Shown piece after piece: positions 1 through 6,252 of a stretch of 12,255 bases of DNA; positions within the stretch are counted from its first letter, which is position 1, and each line of letters opens with the position of its first letter. The notes under the pieces were generated by a model, which saw nothing but the letters and a program-made list of their open reading frames with translations, did not search any database and was not told the origin of the DNA. A program made the translations under genes and the position numbers. Origin of the DNA: CAYGAW01 sp964492135 (GTDB lineage: Bacteria; Chloroflexota; Anaerolineae; UBA7937; B3-Chlor); contig CAZBJW010000129.1 of assembly GCA_964492135.1 (NCBI GenBank), forward strand, positions 1 through 12,255. The letters run 5' to 3'.

Positions 1-52
1 GAACGTCTCCTTGCCAAGGAGAAGGTCGTGGGTTCGAATCCCATCGCCCGCT
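1..52 (+). tRNA. tRNA-Gly (anticodon GCC), 3' part, truncated by the window edge
   Basis: The anticodon stem is TCTCC (6-10) with GGAGA (18-22). The 7-base loop TTGCCAA puts anticodon GCC at 13-15, which decodes GGC/GGU glycine codons. The T arm GTGGG-TTCGAAT-CCCAT follows a five-base variable loop. The 3' acceptor strand CGCCCGC (45-51) is followed by T at 52 as the discriminator, and U73 is usual for bacterial tRNA-Gly. CCA is not encoded. The acceptor 5' strand and most of the D arm lie outside the window. Confidence 0.93.
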
Positions 53-64
53 CTTGTCTTTGCA

Positions 65-87
65 GGGGGCTCTCATGGGCCCCTTTT
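65..87 (+). terminator. Rho-independent terminator after tRNA-Gly
   Basis: The left arm GGGGCTC (66-72) pairs with GGGCCCC (77-83) around a TCAT loop, with one G-T wobble, and is followed by TTTT (84-87). It lies 13 bases after the tRNA end and before the tig promoter, so it should separate the two transcripts. The T-run is short, so termination may be partial. Confidence 0.7.
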
Positions 88-123
88 GACTGTATGGGCA
101 TTCTACAAAATCCCTCAATTCTA

Positions 124-132
124 TGATATAAT
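124..132 (+). promoter_or_regulatory. Extended -10 promoter of the tig-clpP-clpX operon
   Basis: TGATATAAT is a perfect TGN plus TATAAT extended -10 (-10 hexamer 127-132). No good -35 stands 16-18 bases upstream; the nearest is TACAAA at 104-109. The predicted start is near 139, just before the AGGAGGG ribosome binding site (141-147), giving a leader of about 20 bases. Confidence 0.75.
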
Positions 133-158
133 GAAGTTCAGGAGGGTAAACCGCGGAG

Positions 159-1535
159 TTGGAAGTATCCACGACGGAACTAGAGAACAGACAAGCGATC
201 TTGACGGCGAAGGTCGAAGACCAGTGGCTGGATCCTTTCTTGAAGAAGGCTTCGAGACGTCTGTCCAGCAAAGTTGACATCCCCGGCTTCCGCAGAGGAA
301 AGGCTCCACACAACGTCGTTGTACAGCGCATGGGGAGGGAAGCGCTGGTGAGAGAGGTCATCGACGACTTAGGAAAAGCAGCCTACGATGAAGCAGTGGA
401 GCAGAGCGGTCTGGAGCCTGTCCAGTTGGATGATTTTGAGATCGCTGAATGGGAGCCCTTGACACTACGCATGACGGTATCCCTGGAACCGGTGGTCGAC
501 CTAGGTGACTACCACAGCATACCTCTGGTGATGGATGAGATCGGCGTCGAGGATGAGGACGTGGAGGAGGTGTTGCGGGAGCTTCAAGCCCAGTACGCTG
601 AGATGGTATCTGTGGACCGGCCAGCGGCAATCGGCGATTACGGGTTGATGGACGTCGAGGGAAAGCTAGAAGATCGTGTGGTGTTGAGGCTGCAGCGACA
701 GGAGTACGAGTTGCGGGAAGATGCGGACTCGCCGGTGGCTGCGTTCGCTGCGGAGTTGGTCGGGCTGTCGCCAGGCGAGGAGAAGTCTGCCACCGTGACA
801 TTCCCCCAGGACTATGACGATGAGGATCTGGCAGGCCGTGAGGTGGCCCTGCAGGTGCACCTTCACACTCTGCAAGAAAAGCATCTCCCCGAAATCGATG
901 ATGAACTGGCCAGAGTGGTGGGTGGCTTGGCCAGCCTCGACGAGCTGCAAGAGAAGATCCGGCAAGACCTTCGGGCGAGGCGCGAAGCCAAGCAGAAGGA
1001 TGAACTCGCCGAGAAACTCCTAGACTCCCTGGCTGAGGAGGCCACCGTGGACTCTCCCCCTGTGTTCGTGAATCGGGAACTAGAAGCTATGGTCAGAGTA
1101 TTCGCCCTTGACCTGCAAGAGCAAGGTTTTACCCTAGAAGGATATCTCGGCACAGCGAACGAGACCGTCGAGGATCTGCTCGAAGAGTTCCGGCCGACGG
1201 CAGAGAAGCGTGTCAAGAAATCCCTCATCCTGTCCAAGCTGGTGGAACAAGAGGACGTTGAGATAGCCAACGCCGAAATCGAGGCAGAAGTAGCCAGGAT
1301 CACCGAAGCCTATGGCCAGGATACCCAGGCCCTGCGAGACGCGCTGCTGAACAACGAGCAAGTGACGGAGGACATCCGAAATAGACTCTACGGACGGGAG
1401 ATTGTGGAGCGCCTCAGTGAAGTCCCGGGGAAGAAGGAGGAAGGAGAAGAGAAGACTCCAGAGGTGGTGGAAGACCAGAAGTCACTGCCCGACGACGGGA
1501 GCAGTGGCTCGTCCAGCGGGGGCACGTCTTGCTAG
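159..1535 (+). CDS. tig: Trigger factor, ribosome-associated chaperone
   Basis: This is a 458-residue cytosolic chaperone that docks at the ribosomal exit tunnel and shields nascent chains. The N-terminal ribosome-binding domain (about 1-112) carries the signature GFRRGKAP at 43-50. A PPIase-like domain follows (about 155-238), then the helical chaperone domain (about 244-425). The start is TTG, preceded by AGGAGGG at 141-147; spacing is rather long at 11 bases. The family-typical beginning MEVSTTELEN supports this start. Two oddities stand out. The FKBP-like domain lacks usual aromatics: DVEG stands where family members have DFEG, and the usual IPGF position reads AAFA. The C terminus adds about 30 residues of acidic and Ser/Gly-rich tail ending in Cys. 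It is first in the operon with clpP and clpX, a common bacterial order. Family assignment is secure; loss of isomerase activity is inference. Confidence 0.95.
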   Translation: MEVSTTELENRQAILTAKVEDQWLDPFLKKASRRLSSKVDIPGFRRGKAPHNVVVQRMGREALVREVIDDLGKAAYDEAVEQSGLEPVQLDDFEIAEWEPLTLRMTVSLEPVVDLGDYHSIPLVMDEIGVEDEDVEEVLRELQAQYAEMVSVDRPAAIGDYGLMDVEGKLEDRVVLRLQRQEYELREDADSPVAAFAAELVGLSPGEEKSATVTFPQDYDDEDLAGREVALQVHLHTLQEKHLPEIDDELARVVGGLASLDELQEKIRQDLRARREAKQKDELAEKLLDSLAEEATVDSPPVFVNRELEAMVRVFALDLQEQGFTLEGYLGTANETVEDLLEEFRPTAEKRVKKSLILSKLVEQEDVEIANAEIEAEVARITEAYGQDTQALRDALLNNEQVTEDIRNRLYGREIVERLSEVPGKKEEGEEKTPEVVEDQKSLPDDGSSGSSSGGTSC

Positions 1536-1589
1536 ATGACCTACCCAGTAAAAGACAAGTGAGCGGCGAGTTGCCGAGGAGGTGATTGG

Positions 1590-2201
1590 ATGTACAGTCT
1601 AATTCCGATGGTTATCGAGTCTACAGGGAGAGGAGAACGTGCCTATGACATCTACTCACTCCTTCTCAAGGAGCGGATAGTCTTCCTCGGTACTCCCATC
1701 GATGACAACGTGGCCAACCTGATGATTGCGCAGCTGCTCTTCTTAGATCGGGAGGATCGAGACAAGGACATACACCTTTACATAAACAGTCCCGGTGGTC
1801 TGATCTACCCTGGCCTGGCCATCTATGACACTATGCAACTGATCAACGCTCCCGTATCGACAATCTGCGTGGGATCCACGGCAAGCTTGGCTACAGTACT
1901 CCTTGCTGCCGGAACACCAGGCAGGAGATATGGTCTACCCAACAGCACGATACACATGCACCCCGCAGGTGGGGGTGTCCGTGGCTACGCACCCGATGTC
2001 GAGATCCAGGCGCGGGAACTGCTGCGAATGCAGAGGAAGATTCACGNNNNNNNNNNGTCCGAGCACACCGGGCAGACCATAGAGAAGATCGCTCACGACT
2101 TCGACCGCGACTACTACATGGACGCTGACGGTGGCGTCGAATACGGCATCATAGATGAGGTACTATCGGGGCCTTCCGAGGAGGAGAACAAGGAGCAATG
2201 A
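1590..2201 (+). CDS. clpP: ATP-dependent Clp protease proteolytic subunit
   Basis: This serine peptidase forms the barrel that degrades substrates fed by ClpX. Catalytic Ser99 (STASL), His124 (IHMHP) and Asp174 (DRDYY) are all present. Ser to His is 25 residues, as in E. coli ClpP. The ATG follows a near-perfect Shine-Dalgarno (GGAGGTGA, 1578-1585), and the protein opens with SLIPMVIE, typical of mature ClpP; no long propeptide is visible. Ten Ns interrupt codons 153-156. The reading frame is open on both sides, so the gene is intact in substance. Substrate-channel residues diverge from the common form: SPGGLIYPG rather than SPGGVITAG, and HPAGGG rather than HQPLGG. The stop overlaps the clpX start (ATGA), implying translational coupling. 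The family call is firm. Whether this is the housekeeping or a second ClpP type depends on the rest of the genome. Confidence 0.95.
   Translation: MYSLIPMVIESTGRGERAYDIYSLLLKERIVFLGTPIDDNVANLMIAQLLFLDREDRDKDIHLYINSPGGLIYPGLAIYDTMQLINAPVSTICVGSTASLATVLLAAGTPGRRYGLPNSTIHMHPAGGGVRGYAPDVEIQARELLRMQRKIHXXXXSEHTGQTIEKIAHDFDRDYYMDADGGVEYGIIDEVLSGPSEEENKEQ
2047..2056. other. Assembly gap (10 Ns) inside clpP
   Basis: Ten undetermined bases. Family spacing suggests that the real gap is 7 bases: His124 to Asp174 is 50 residues here against 49 in E. coli ClpP, and removing one codon restores both frame and spacing. The 10 is probably a placeholder length. Confidence 0.97.
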
Positions 2202-3454
2202 CCAGCACAACGTCTGAGCGGCTACATTACTGCTCCTTTTGCAGCAGGCCGCAGCATCAGGTAGGACGCTTGATCGCCGGCCCAGGATCGGTCAACATCT
2301 GCGACCAGTGTGTTGAGCTTTGTCAGGAGATCCTGGCAGAAGAGGAGCCATCTATCCCTCGACACTCAATATCTGTGGGGAAGATATTGCCTCCTAAGGA
2401 GATCTACAAACGATTGAATGAATATGTCATCGGGCAGGATCAGGCCAAGCGTGTGCTGTCTGTGGCTGTCTACAACCACTACAAGCGTGTTTTCGCCGGC
2501 TGTTTGCTTGACGATGTGGAGTTGCAGAAGACAAATATCCTGCTCATTGGCCCCACGGGCTGCGGCAAGACGCTCCTCGCGGAGACGCTCGCCAGGATCT
2601 TGGATGTTCCATTTACCATAGCAGACGCGACGTCGCTGACTGAAGCAGGCTATGTCGGTGAAGACGTGGAGAATATCCTACTTCGTCTGATCCAGGCTGC
2701 GGACTATGACCTCGCACGCGCCGAGCAAGGGATCGTGTACATAGACGAGATAGACAAGACTGCACGCAAGGCTGGCGACAACCCTTCGATCACCCGCGAT
2801 GTGTCTGGAGAGGGTGTTCAGCAAGCTCTTCTCAAGATTGTCGAAGGCACGGTGGCCAACGTTCCACCGCAAGGTGGAAGGAAGCATCCTCATCAAGACT
2901 TCATCCAGCTGGACACGACGGATGTGCTCTTCGTCTGTGGCGGAGCTTTCCAAGGGCTGGACACCATAGTCGCTGAGAGAGCGGGAGGAAAGAAACCGAT
3001 AGGCTTCAAAGACAAGGAAGCGCGCGACAAAGCGGAACTGACTTCAGCCGAACTGCTCCGGATGGTTATCGCCGACGATCTTTTGAAGTATGGCCTCATA
3101 CCGGAGTTCGTGGGCCGCTTGCCGATGGTGGTCAGCGTTGACCCTCTGGACCAAGGGATGATGGTCCGCATACTCACCGAACCCAAGAATGCCATCGTCA
3201 ACCAGTTCAAAAAACTGCTGGCGCTGGACAACGTGGAGCTGGTCTTCACAGACGATGCCCTGGAGGCGGCGGCTGAGAAGGCCCTGGAGTACAAGACAGG
3301 AGCGAGAGGCCTGCGCACTATCATCGAGCAGGTGCTTCTCGATGTTATGTACGAGATACCGTCGTTGGGCAATGTCAGGAGATGCGAGATTACGAGAGAG
3401 GCGATTACCGGAGAAGAGAAACCAGAACTTACATACTGGTCTGAGACGGCCTAG
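2198..3454 (+). CDS. clpX: ATP-dependent Clp protease ATP-binding subunit ClpX
   Basis: This 418-residue AAA+ unfoldase recognises tagged substrates, unfolds them and threads them into ClpP. The N-terminal C4 zinc-binding domain has Cys12, Cys15, Cys35 and Cys38. Walker A is GPTGCGKT (118-125), pore loop 1 is GYVG (151-154) and Walker B is IVYIDE (179-184). The RKH pore loop is at 228-230 and the ClpP-docking IGF loop at 268-270. The arginine finger is Arg307 in EFVGRLP, and sensor 2 is GARGLR with Arg370. Every functional element is intact and the length is normal. The ATG overlaps the clpP stop as ATGA, and a ribosome binding site (GAGGAG) lies in the clpP tail. A strong terminator follows 25 bases after the stop. 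Confidence 0.98.
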   Translation: MTSTTSERLHYCSFCSRPQHQVGRLIAGPGSVNICDQCVELCQEILAEEEPSIPRHSISVGKILPPKEIYKRLNEYVIGQDQAKRVLSVAVYNHYKRVFAGCLLDDVELQKTNILLIGPTGCGKTLLAETLARILDVPFTIADATSLTEAGYVGEDVENILLRLIQAADYDLARAEQGIVYIDEIDKTARKAGDNPSITRDVSGEGVQQALLKIVEGTVANVPPQGGRKHPHQDFIQLDTTDVLFVCGGAFQGLDTIVAERAGGKKPIGFKDKEARDKAELTSAELLRMVIADDLLKYGLIPEFVGRLPMVVSVDPLDQGMMVRILTEPKNAIVNQFKKLLALDNVELVFTDDALEAAAEKALEYKTGARGLRTIIEQVLLDVMYEIPSLGNVRRCEITREAITGEEKPELTYWSETA

Positions 3455-3479
3455 TCGAATCATTATCTTTGATGTGGAG

Positions 3480-3505
3480 AACCCCTCGGCATCGAGGGGT
3501 TTTTT
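3480..3505 (+). terminator. Rho-independent terminator of tig-clpP-clpX
   Basis: The nine-base stem AACCCCTCG (3480-3488) with CGAGGGGTT (3493-3501), loop GCAT, runs into a T tract to 3505. The convergent glycosyltransferase gene ends at 3539. On the minus strand the hairpin lacks a T-run, so it would be a weaker terminator in that direction. Nothing else is seen between 3455 and 3538. Confidence 0.92.
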
Positions 3506-3538
3506 CTGATCTGGTGACAGAGGAGTGCTGGGCCAGGG

Positions 3539-4846
3539 TCACTCACAGCAACCTGCATGTGTCGCGCCTGGCTCGCTGGCGTCTCTACAGCATTCCCGGG
3601 GACGGGCTTGGGCGAGAAGACTGCGATATGCATCCACCACTCCAGACGCGACGATAGTCCAGCTGTACCGCTCGGACAGTTGGACGGCATGATGGCTCAT
3701 CTCCTGCCGCAGTTCTTCATCTCCCAGGAGCCGTCGCAATCTGTCCGCCAAGGCCCTCGGATCATCACTGGGCACCAGGAAGCCGGTCTGTCCGTCTCTT
3801 ACGGTGAAGGTAAGACCTCCCACCTTGGAAGCAATAACTGGCGTACCGCAAGCCATGGCTTCCAATGCGACCATTCCGAAGGACTCGTAGTGGGAAGGAA
3901 TCACGCAGACCTCCGCGGCAGAGTAGTGATAGGGTAACATATCCTGGGCCTTCTTGCCGAGGAAAGTCACCACGTCGGCAATGCCCAACCTCTCTCTCAT
4001 CTGCTGCAATCGTGACATCTCCTGGTCCATGTTATGGGCGTCCGCGTCGGGATCGCCTCCAATGATGCACAGGCAGATTTCTTCCCGCAGCTCTTGCATA
4101 TCTTCCAGAACGAGGGCCATGGCTTCCATCAATATGTCTATCCCCTTCAACGGTTCGATCCGGCCCACGAAGAGCACCATCTTATGATGGTCCGGCATTT
4201 CCAGGTAGGTCTTGGCTTCGTGCCTGGCGATGGGGCGGAAAAGCCCCAGGTCGACCCCACAGGGGATCACCTCAATCTTGGCTGGGTCTGCCCCGTAGAG
4301 CCAGATCATCTGGGCTTTCTCAAGGGGATTGGCCGCAACAAGGCGATCGGCAAAGCCCATTATTCGGCGCTCTGTTTCGACACGGAGCGGCATTTCACGC
4401 CCCGCTGCGCTCTTGGCTACCTGGTCCTTCAGCTTGCCTAAGGTGTGGAACATCTGCATCACCGGCGTCTTCCACTCCTCCCGTAGCGTGAGAGCCACGG
4501 CCCCGGAGAGCCAGTAGTGACTGTGGACCAAGTCGTAGGTGATGTTTTCTGTCTCAACGAACTCCCTCAGGTTGGCGGTAAACTCCGGCAGATGCGAATA
4601 GACGAGGTTCTTGTCGTACGGGGCCTCAGGGCCTGCCTTGAGATGGATCACCCTGGCATTGGGACCCAAGTCGACAATATGTGGCACATCTGGGTTCTGC
4701 GACCGTGTAAAAGCGTCCACGAGCATGCCCCGCCGCCCCAGTTCACGGCTGAGGTCCCGAACATACACATTCATGCCACCACTCTCCTTGCCCCCCAGTA
4801 CCGCCAAGGGGCAAGTATGGACGCTCAGCATAGCCAAGCGATACAC
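3539..4846 (-). CDS. GT4-family retaining glycosyltransferase, MshA-like
   Basis: This 435-residue GT-B enzyme resembles D-inositol-3-phosphate glycosyltransferase (MshA) and sucrose-synthase-like GT4 members. The N-terminal acceptor lobe has the GGMNVYV loop (23-29) and HSHYW (108-112). The C-terminal nucleotide-sugar lobe begins at about VLFVGRIEPLKG and carries the EX7E motif (Glu321 and Glu329 in HYESFGMVALEA) followed by CGTPVIAS. No signal peptide or membrane span is apparent, so it should act in the cytosol or at the membrane face. The GTG start is preceded by GAGGGG, which overlaps the stop of the upstream acyltransferase 10 bases away; an operon and coupling are likely. The tail is unusual, with two CC pairs in the last 20 residues. 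MshA-like genes outside Actinobacteria need not make mycothiol, so donor and acceptor are unassigned. Confidence 0.9.
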   Translation of the reverse strand: MYRLAMLSVHTCPLAVLGGKESGGMNVYVRDLSRELGRRGMLVDAFTRSQNPDVPHIVDLGPNARVIHLKAGPEAPYDKNLVYSHLPEFTANLREFVETENITYDLVHSHYWLSGAVALTLREEWKTPVMQMFHTLGKLKDQVAKSAAGREMPLRVETERRIMGFADRLVAANPLEKAQMIWLYGADPAKIEVIPCGVDLGLFRPIARHEAKTYLEMPDHHKMVLFVGRIEPLKGIDILMEAMALVLEDMQELREEICLCIIGGDPDADAHNMDQEMSRLQQMRERLGIADVVTFLGKKAQDMLPYHYSAAEVCVIPSHYESFGMVALEAMACGTPVIASKVGGLTFTVRDGQTGFLVPSDDPRALADRLRRLLGDEELRQEMSHHAVQLSERYSWTIVASGVVDAYRSLLAQARPRECCRDASEPGATHAGCCE

Positions 4847-4856
4847 GGTCTTCCCC

Positions 4857-5891
4857 TCATCTACTGATTCTCAAATGATGTATCTCGGTTCGCGTCCCGC
4901 CAAACCGATACTTGTACTCCTCTTCGCCACGCAAGAAATCGAAGGTGCTCCGCCCCCTTGCTATCGCATCTTCAATGCAGTACGCGAGAAGAACAATACC
5001 CGTGCTTAAGGAAGAGTACAAGTCTGGATCGTAGCCAGAATTGTAGACCAGAATGGCGTCGCCGTAGTCGAAGCAGAACACGGAAGCCACCTTTGCCTTG
5101 TTTACGACCAGAAAAGCCAGTTTCAACCATCCTTCCTCAGAAGCGGCTCGAGCTAGGCCCTGGAAAAAGGCCTGCATTCTGTCGTCCATGAAACCCAGCT
5201 TCTGATCGCCGCTTTTCTGGTGAAGCTTAACGAACTCGTCCACCTCAGCTTCGAGTGATGCCCCGTTATGTGCATAATACCAGTGGACCTCCGCCTCTCT
5301 GCTCGCCTTACGAATCTTGCGACGGATTTCATGGCGCTGCTTACTATCGAGGAGTGAAAGATACTGTTCCCAAGTCGACGGCAGATTGAGGACCGGACAC
5401 ACATCCTCGACCTCAATGCTGACGCGAAATCCAGGTGTGCCCCTGGCCATGTCGGGTAGCAGTTTCAAACTCGGTGACGACGCGGGCACGTTGTGTAGGT
5501 CCAGGACTTCCCACTGATTGCCATGTTCACCGGTCAAGAACCGCCACAGCGCGGAAAAGACTAATCGCTGCTTCTCGCTGGAGGCGATGATATCCAGGTA
5601 GTCGGACACCTGAACCCCGCCAATAAGCCGCAGCGTCCTCAACCCTTCGTTAGAACAATGGACATAGAGCGGAGCGAGGCCGATCAGATCTCCATCCTCT
5701 CGTACCGTGAGTACAGCCAGTTGCGCATCACCACCAAGACGGTCCCACCACAGTCTCTGCCACTGCCAGGTTAGAAAGATTGTGTCGCTGTTGCTCCGGC
5801 TGAGCAGCTCGTTCCATTCCCGTTTCAGGTCGAGAAAGGCGTCGGCACCGGCTTTGACGTCGACAGCTACGCTCGAATGCGGAGACATCAT
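4857..5891 (-). CDS. CelD/BioF2-like GNAT-family acyltransferase
   Basis: A 344-residue protein with the layout of the CelD/BioF2 GNAT family, related to FemAB-type double-GNAT proteins. The N-terminal part (about 20-90) contains FLTWQWQRLWWDRLG, common at the start of this family. The basic stretch KQRHEIRRKIRKASRE near residues 185-200 opens the second GNAT fold. The C terminus ends with FDFLRGEEEYKYRFGG, a family hallmark. Members are linked to polysaccharide or peptide-chain modification; the substrate here is unknown. The frame is open back to 5912, but that ATG lies upstream of an extended -10. I place the start at ATG 5891 (ATG 5888 is the alternative). No Shine-Dalgarno precedes either ATG. 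It is the first gene of an operon with the GT4 gene 10 bases downstream, suggesting joint work on a glycan or glycolipid. Confidence 0.82.
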   Translation of the reverse strand: MMSPHSSVAVDVKAGADAFLDLKREWNELLSRSNSDTIFLTWQWQRLWWDRLGGDAQLAVLTVREDGDLIGLAPLYVHCSNEGLRTLRLIGGVQVSDYLDIIASSEKQRLVFSALWRFLTGEHGNQWEVLDLHNVPASSPSLKLLPDMARGTPGFRVSIEVEDVCPVLNLPSTWEQYLSLLDSKQRHEIRRKIRKASREAEVHWYYAHNGASLEAEVDEFVKLHQKSGDQKLGFMDDRMQAFFQGLARAASEEGWLKLAFLVVNKAKVASVFCFDYGDAILVYNSGYDPDLYSSLSTGIVLLAYCIEDAIARGRSTFDFLRGEEEYKYRFGGTRTEIHHLRISR

Positions 5892-5897
5892 ACACAC

Positions 5898-5906
5898 ATT
5901 ATAGCA
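5898..5906 (-). promoter_or_regulatory. Extended -10 promoter of the acyltransferase/GT4 operon
   Basis: On the minus strand, TGCTATAAT is a perfect extended -10. No -35 match lies at normal spacing. Seven bases past the hexamer is 5891, the A of the proposed start codon, so a leaderless transcript is predicted. Confidence 0.65.
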
Positions 5907-5952
5907 GATCATTCACCGCTGGGCTAGAGACCTTGGGGTTCTGGGCCCTGAC

Positions 5953-5981
5953 TTGCAATCCTTGCGACAATGTGCTAGAAT
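5953..5981 (+). promoter_or_regulatory. Promoter of 6S RNA
   Basis: -35 TTGCAA (5953-5958), a 17-base spacer, and extended -10 TGC-TAGAAT (5973-5981). This is the most complete promoter in the window. The predicted start near G5988 coincides with the first base of the RNA's closing stem. Confidence 0.82.
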
Positions 5982-5987
5982 ATAAGT

Positions 5988-6155
5988 GCGTCTCCTGTTG
6001 TGCTCGTGATGCTGTGATCAACGTTTTGAGCCAATACCTAGATATAGGGAGCTGATCTCTGGAGGTGCTGCCCGGTCGGGTAACGCCAAAAGGTAGGCAC
6101 CCACCTGCCACGGCAGGTTCAAAACAATGATAGCACACGGCAAGATGGGGGACGC
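5988..6155 (+). ncRNA. ssrS: 6S RNA, regulator of sigma-70-type RNA polymerase
   Basis: 6S RNA mimics an open promoter, sequesters the housekeeping RNA polymerase holoenzyme and is itself copied into short pRNAs. The two ends pair: GCGTCTCCT (5988-5996) with 6147-6155, including wobbles. Further pairs along the closing arm are TGTGCT/AGCACA (5999-6004 with 6132-6137), ATCA/TGAT (6017-6020 with 6128-6131) and GTTTTGA/TCAAAAC (6023-6029 with 6119-6125). The 5' bubble strand has TGAGCCAATA (6027-6036), against TGAGCCGATA in E. coli 6S. The 3' bubble strand has hairpin ACCTGC-CACG-GCAGGT (6103-6118), where E. coli has its own 3' bubble hairpin. A terminal arm between them includes TGCC/GGCA (6069-6072 with 6096-6099). 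By analogy with E. coli U44, pRNA would start at U6035, nucleotide 48. The body is about 168 nt against 184 in E. coli. The mature 3' end is inferred from pairing. Confidence 0.82.
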
Positions 6156-6162
6156 GGGCTTT

Positions 6163-6197
6163 AGCCAACAGGCGATTCATGTCTGTTGGCTTTTTTT
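6163..6197 (+). terminator. Rho-independent terminator of 6S RNA
   Basis: AGCCAACAG (6163-6171) pairs perfectly with CTGTTGGCT (6183-6191) around an 11-base loop, followed by a T tract (6191-6197). It lies 7 bases after the closing stem, so the primary transcript would be about 210 nt and would need 3' trimming. Confidence 0.92.
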
Positions 6198-6252
6198 GTT
6201 TTGCCCTGACACTGTCGCTGTTTGGTGCTCCTGTCTTTTTGCGCCCCAGGTA

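Noticed and set aside
86..132. TTGACT (86-91) as the -35 of the tig promoter
   Set aside because: The spacer to TATAAT would be 35 bases, far beyond the usual 16-18; part of it is also the tRNA terminator T-run.
11..277. Plus-strand frame starting in the tRNA
   Set aside because: It begins inside tRNA-Gly, crosses the terminator and tig promoter and overlaps tig in another frame.
358..1361. Several minus-strand frames antisense to tig
   Set aside because: Low-complexity, Ser/Arg/Pro-rich translations typical of the opposite strand of a GC-rich gene; no ribosome binding site or homology pattern.
2678..3463. Minus-strand frames antisense to clpX
   Set aside because: Shadows of an intact clpX; no family features.
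5988..6197. Riboswitch or T-box leader of the cupin operon
   Set aside because: No known aptamer core or T-box sequence is recognised, the cupin has its own -10 after the terminator, and the 6S features (end pairing, TGAGCCAATA, bubble hairpin) explain the region better.
5988..6197. SRP RNA, RNase P RNA or tmRNA
   Set aside because: The SRP signature around GGTCAGGTCC/GGAAGGAAGCAGCC, the RNase P GAGGAAAGTCC motif and a tRNA-like tmRNA end are all absent.
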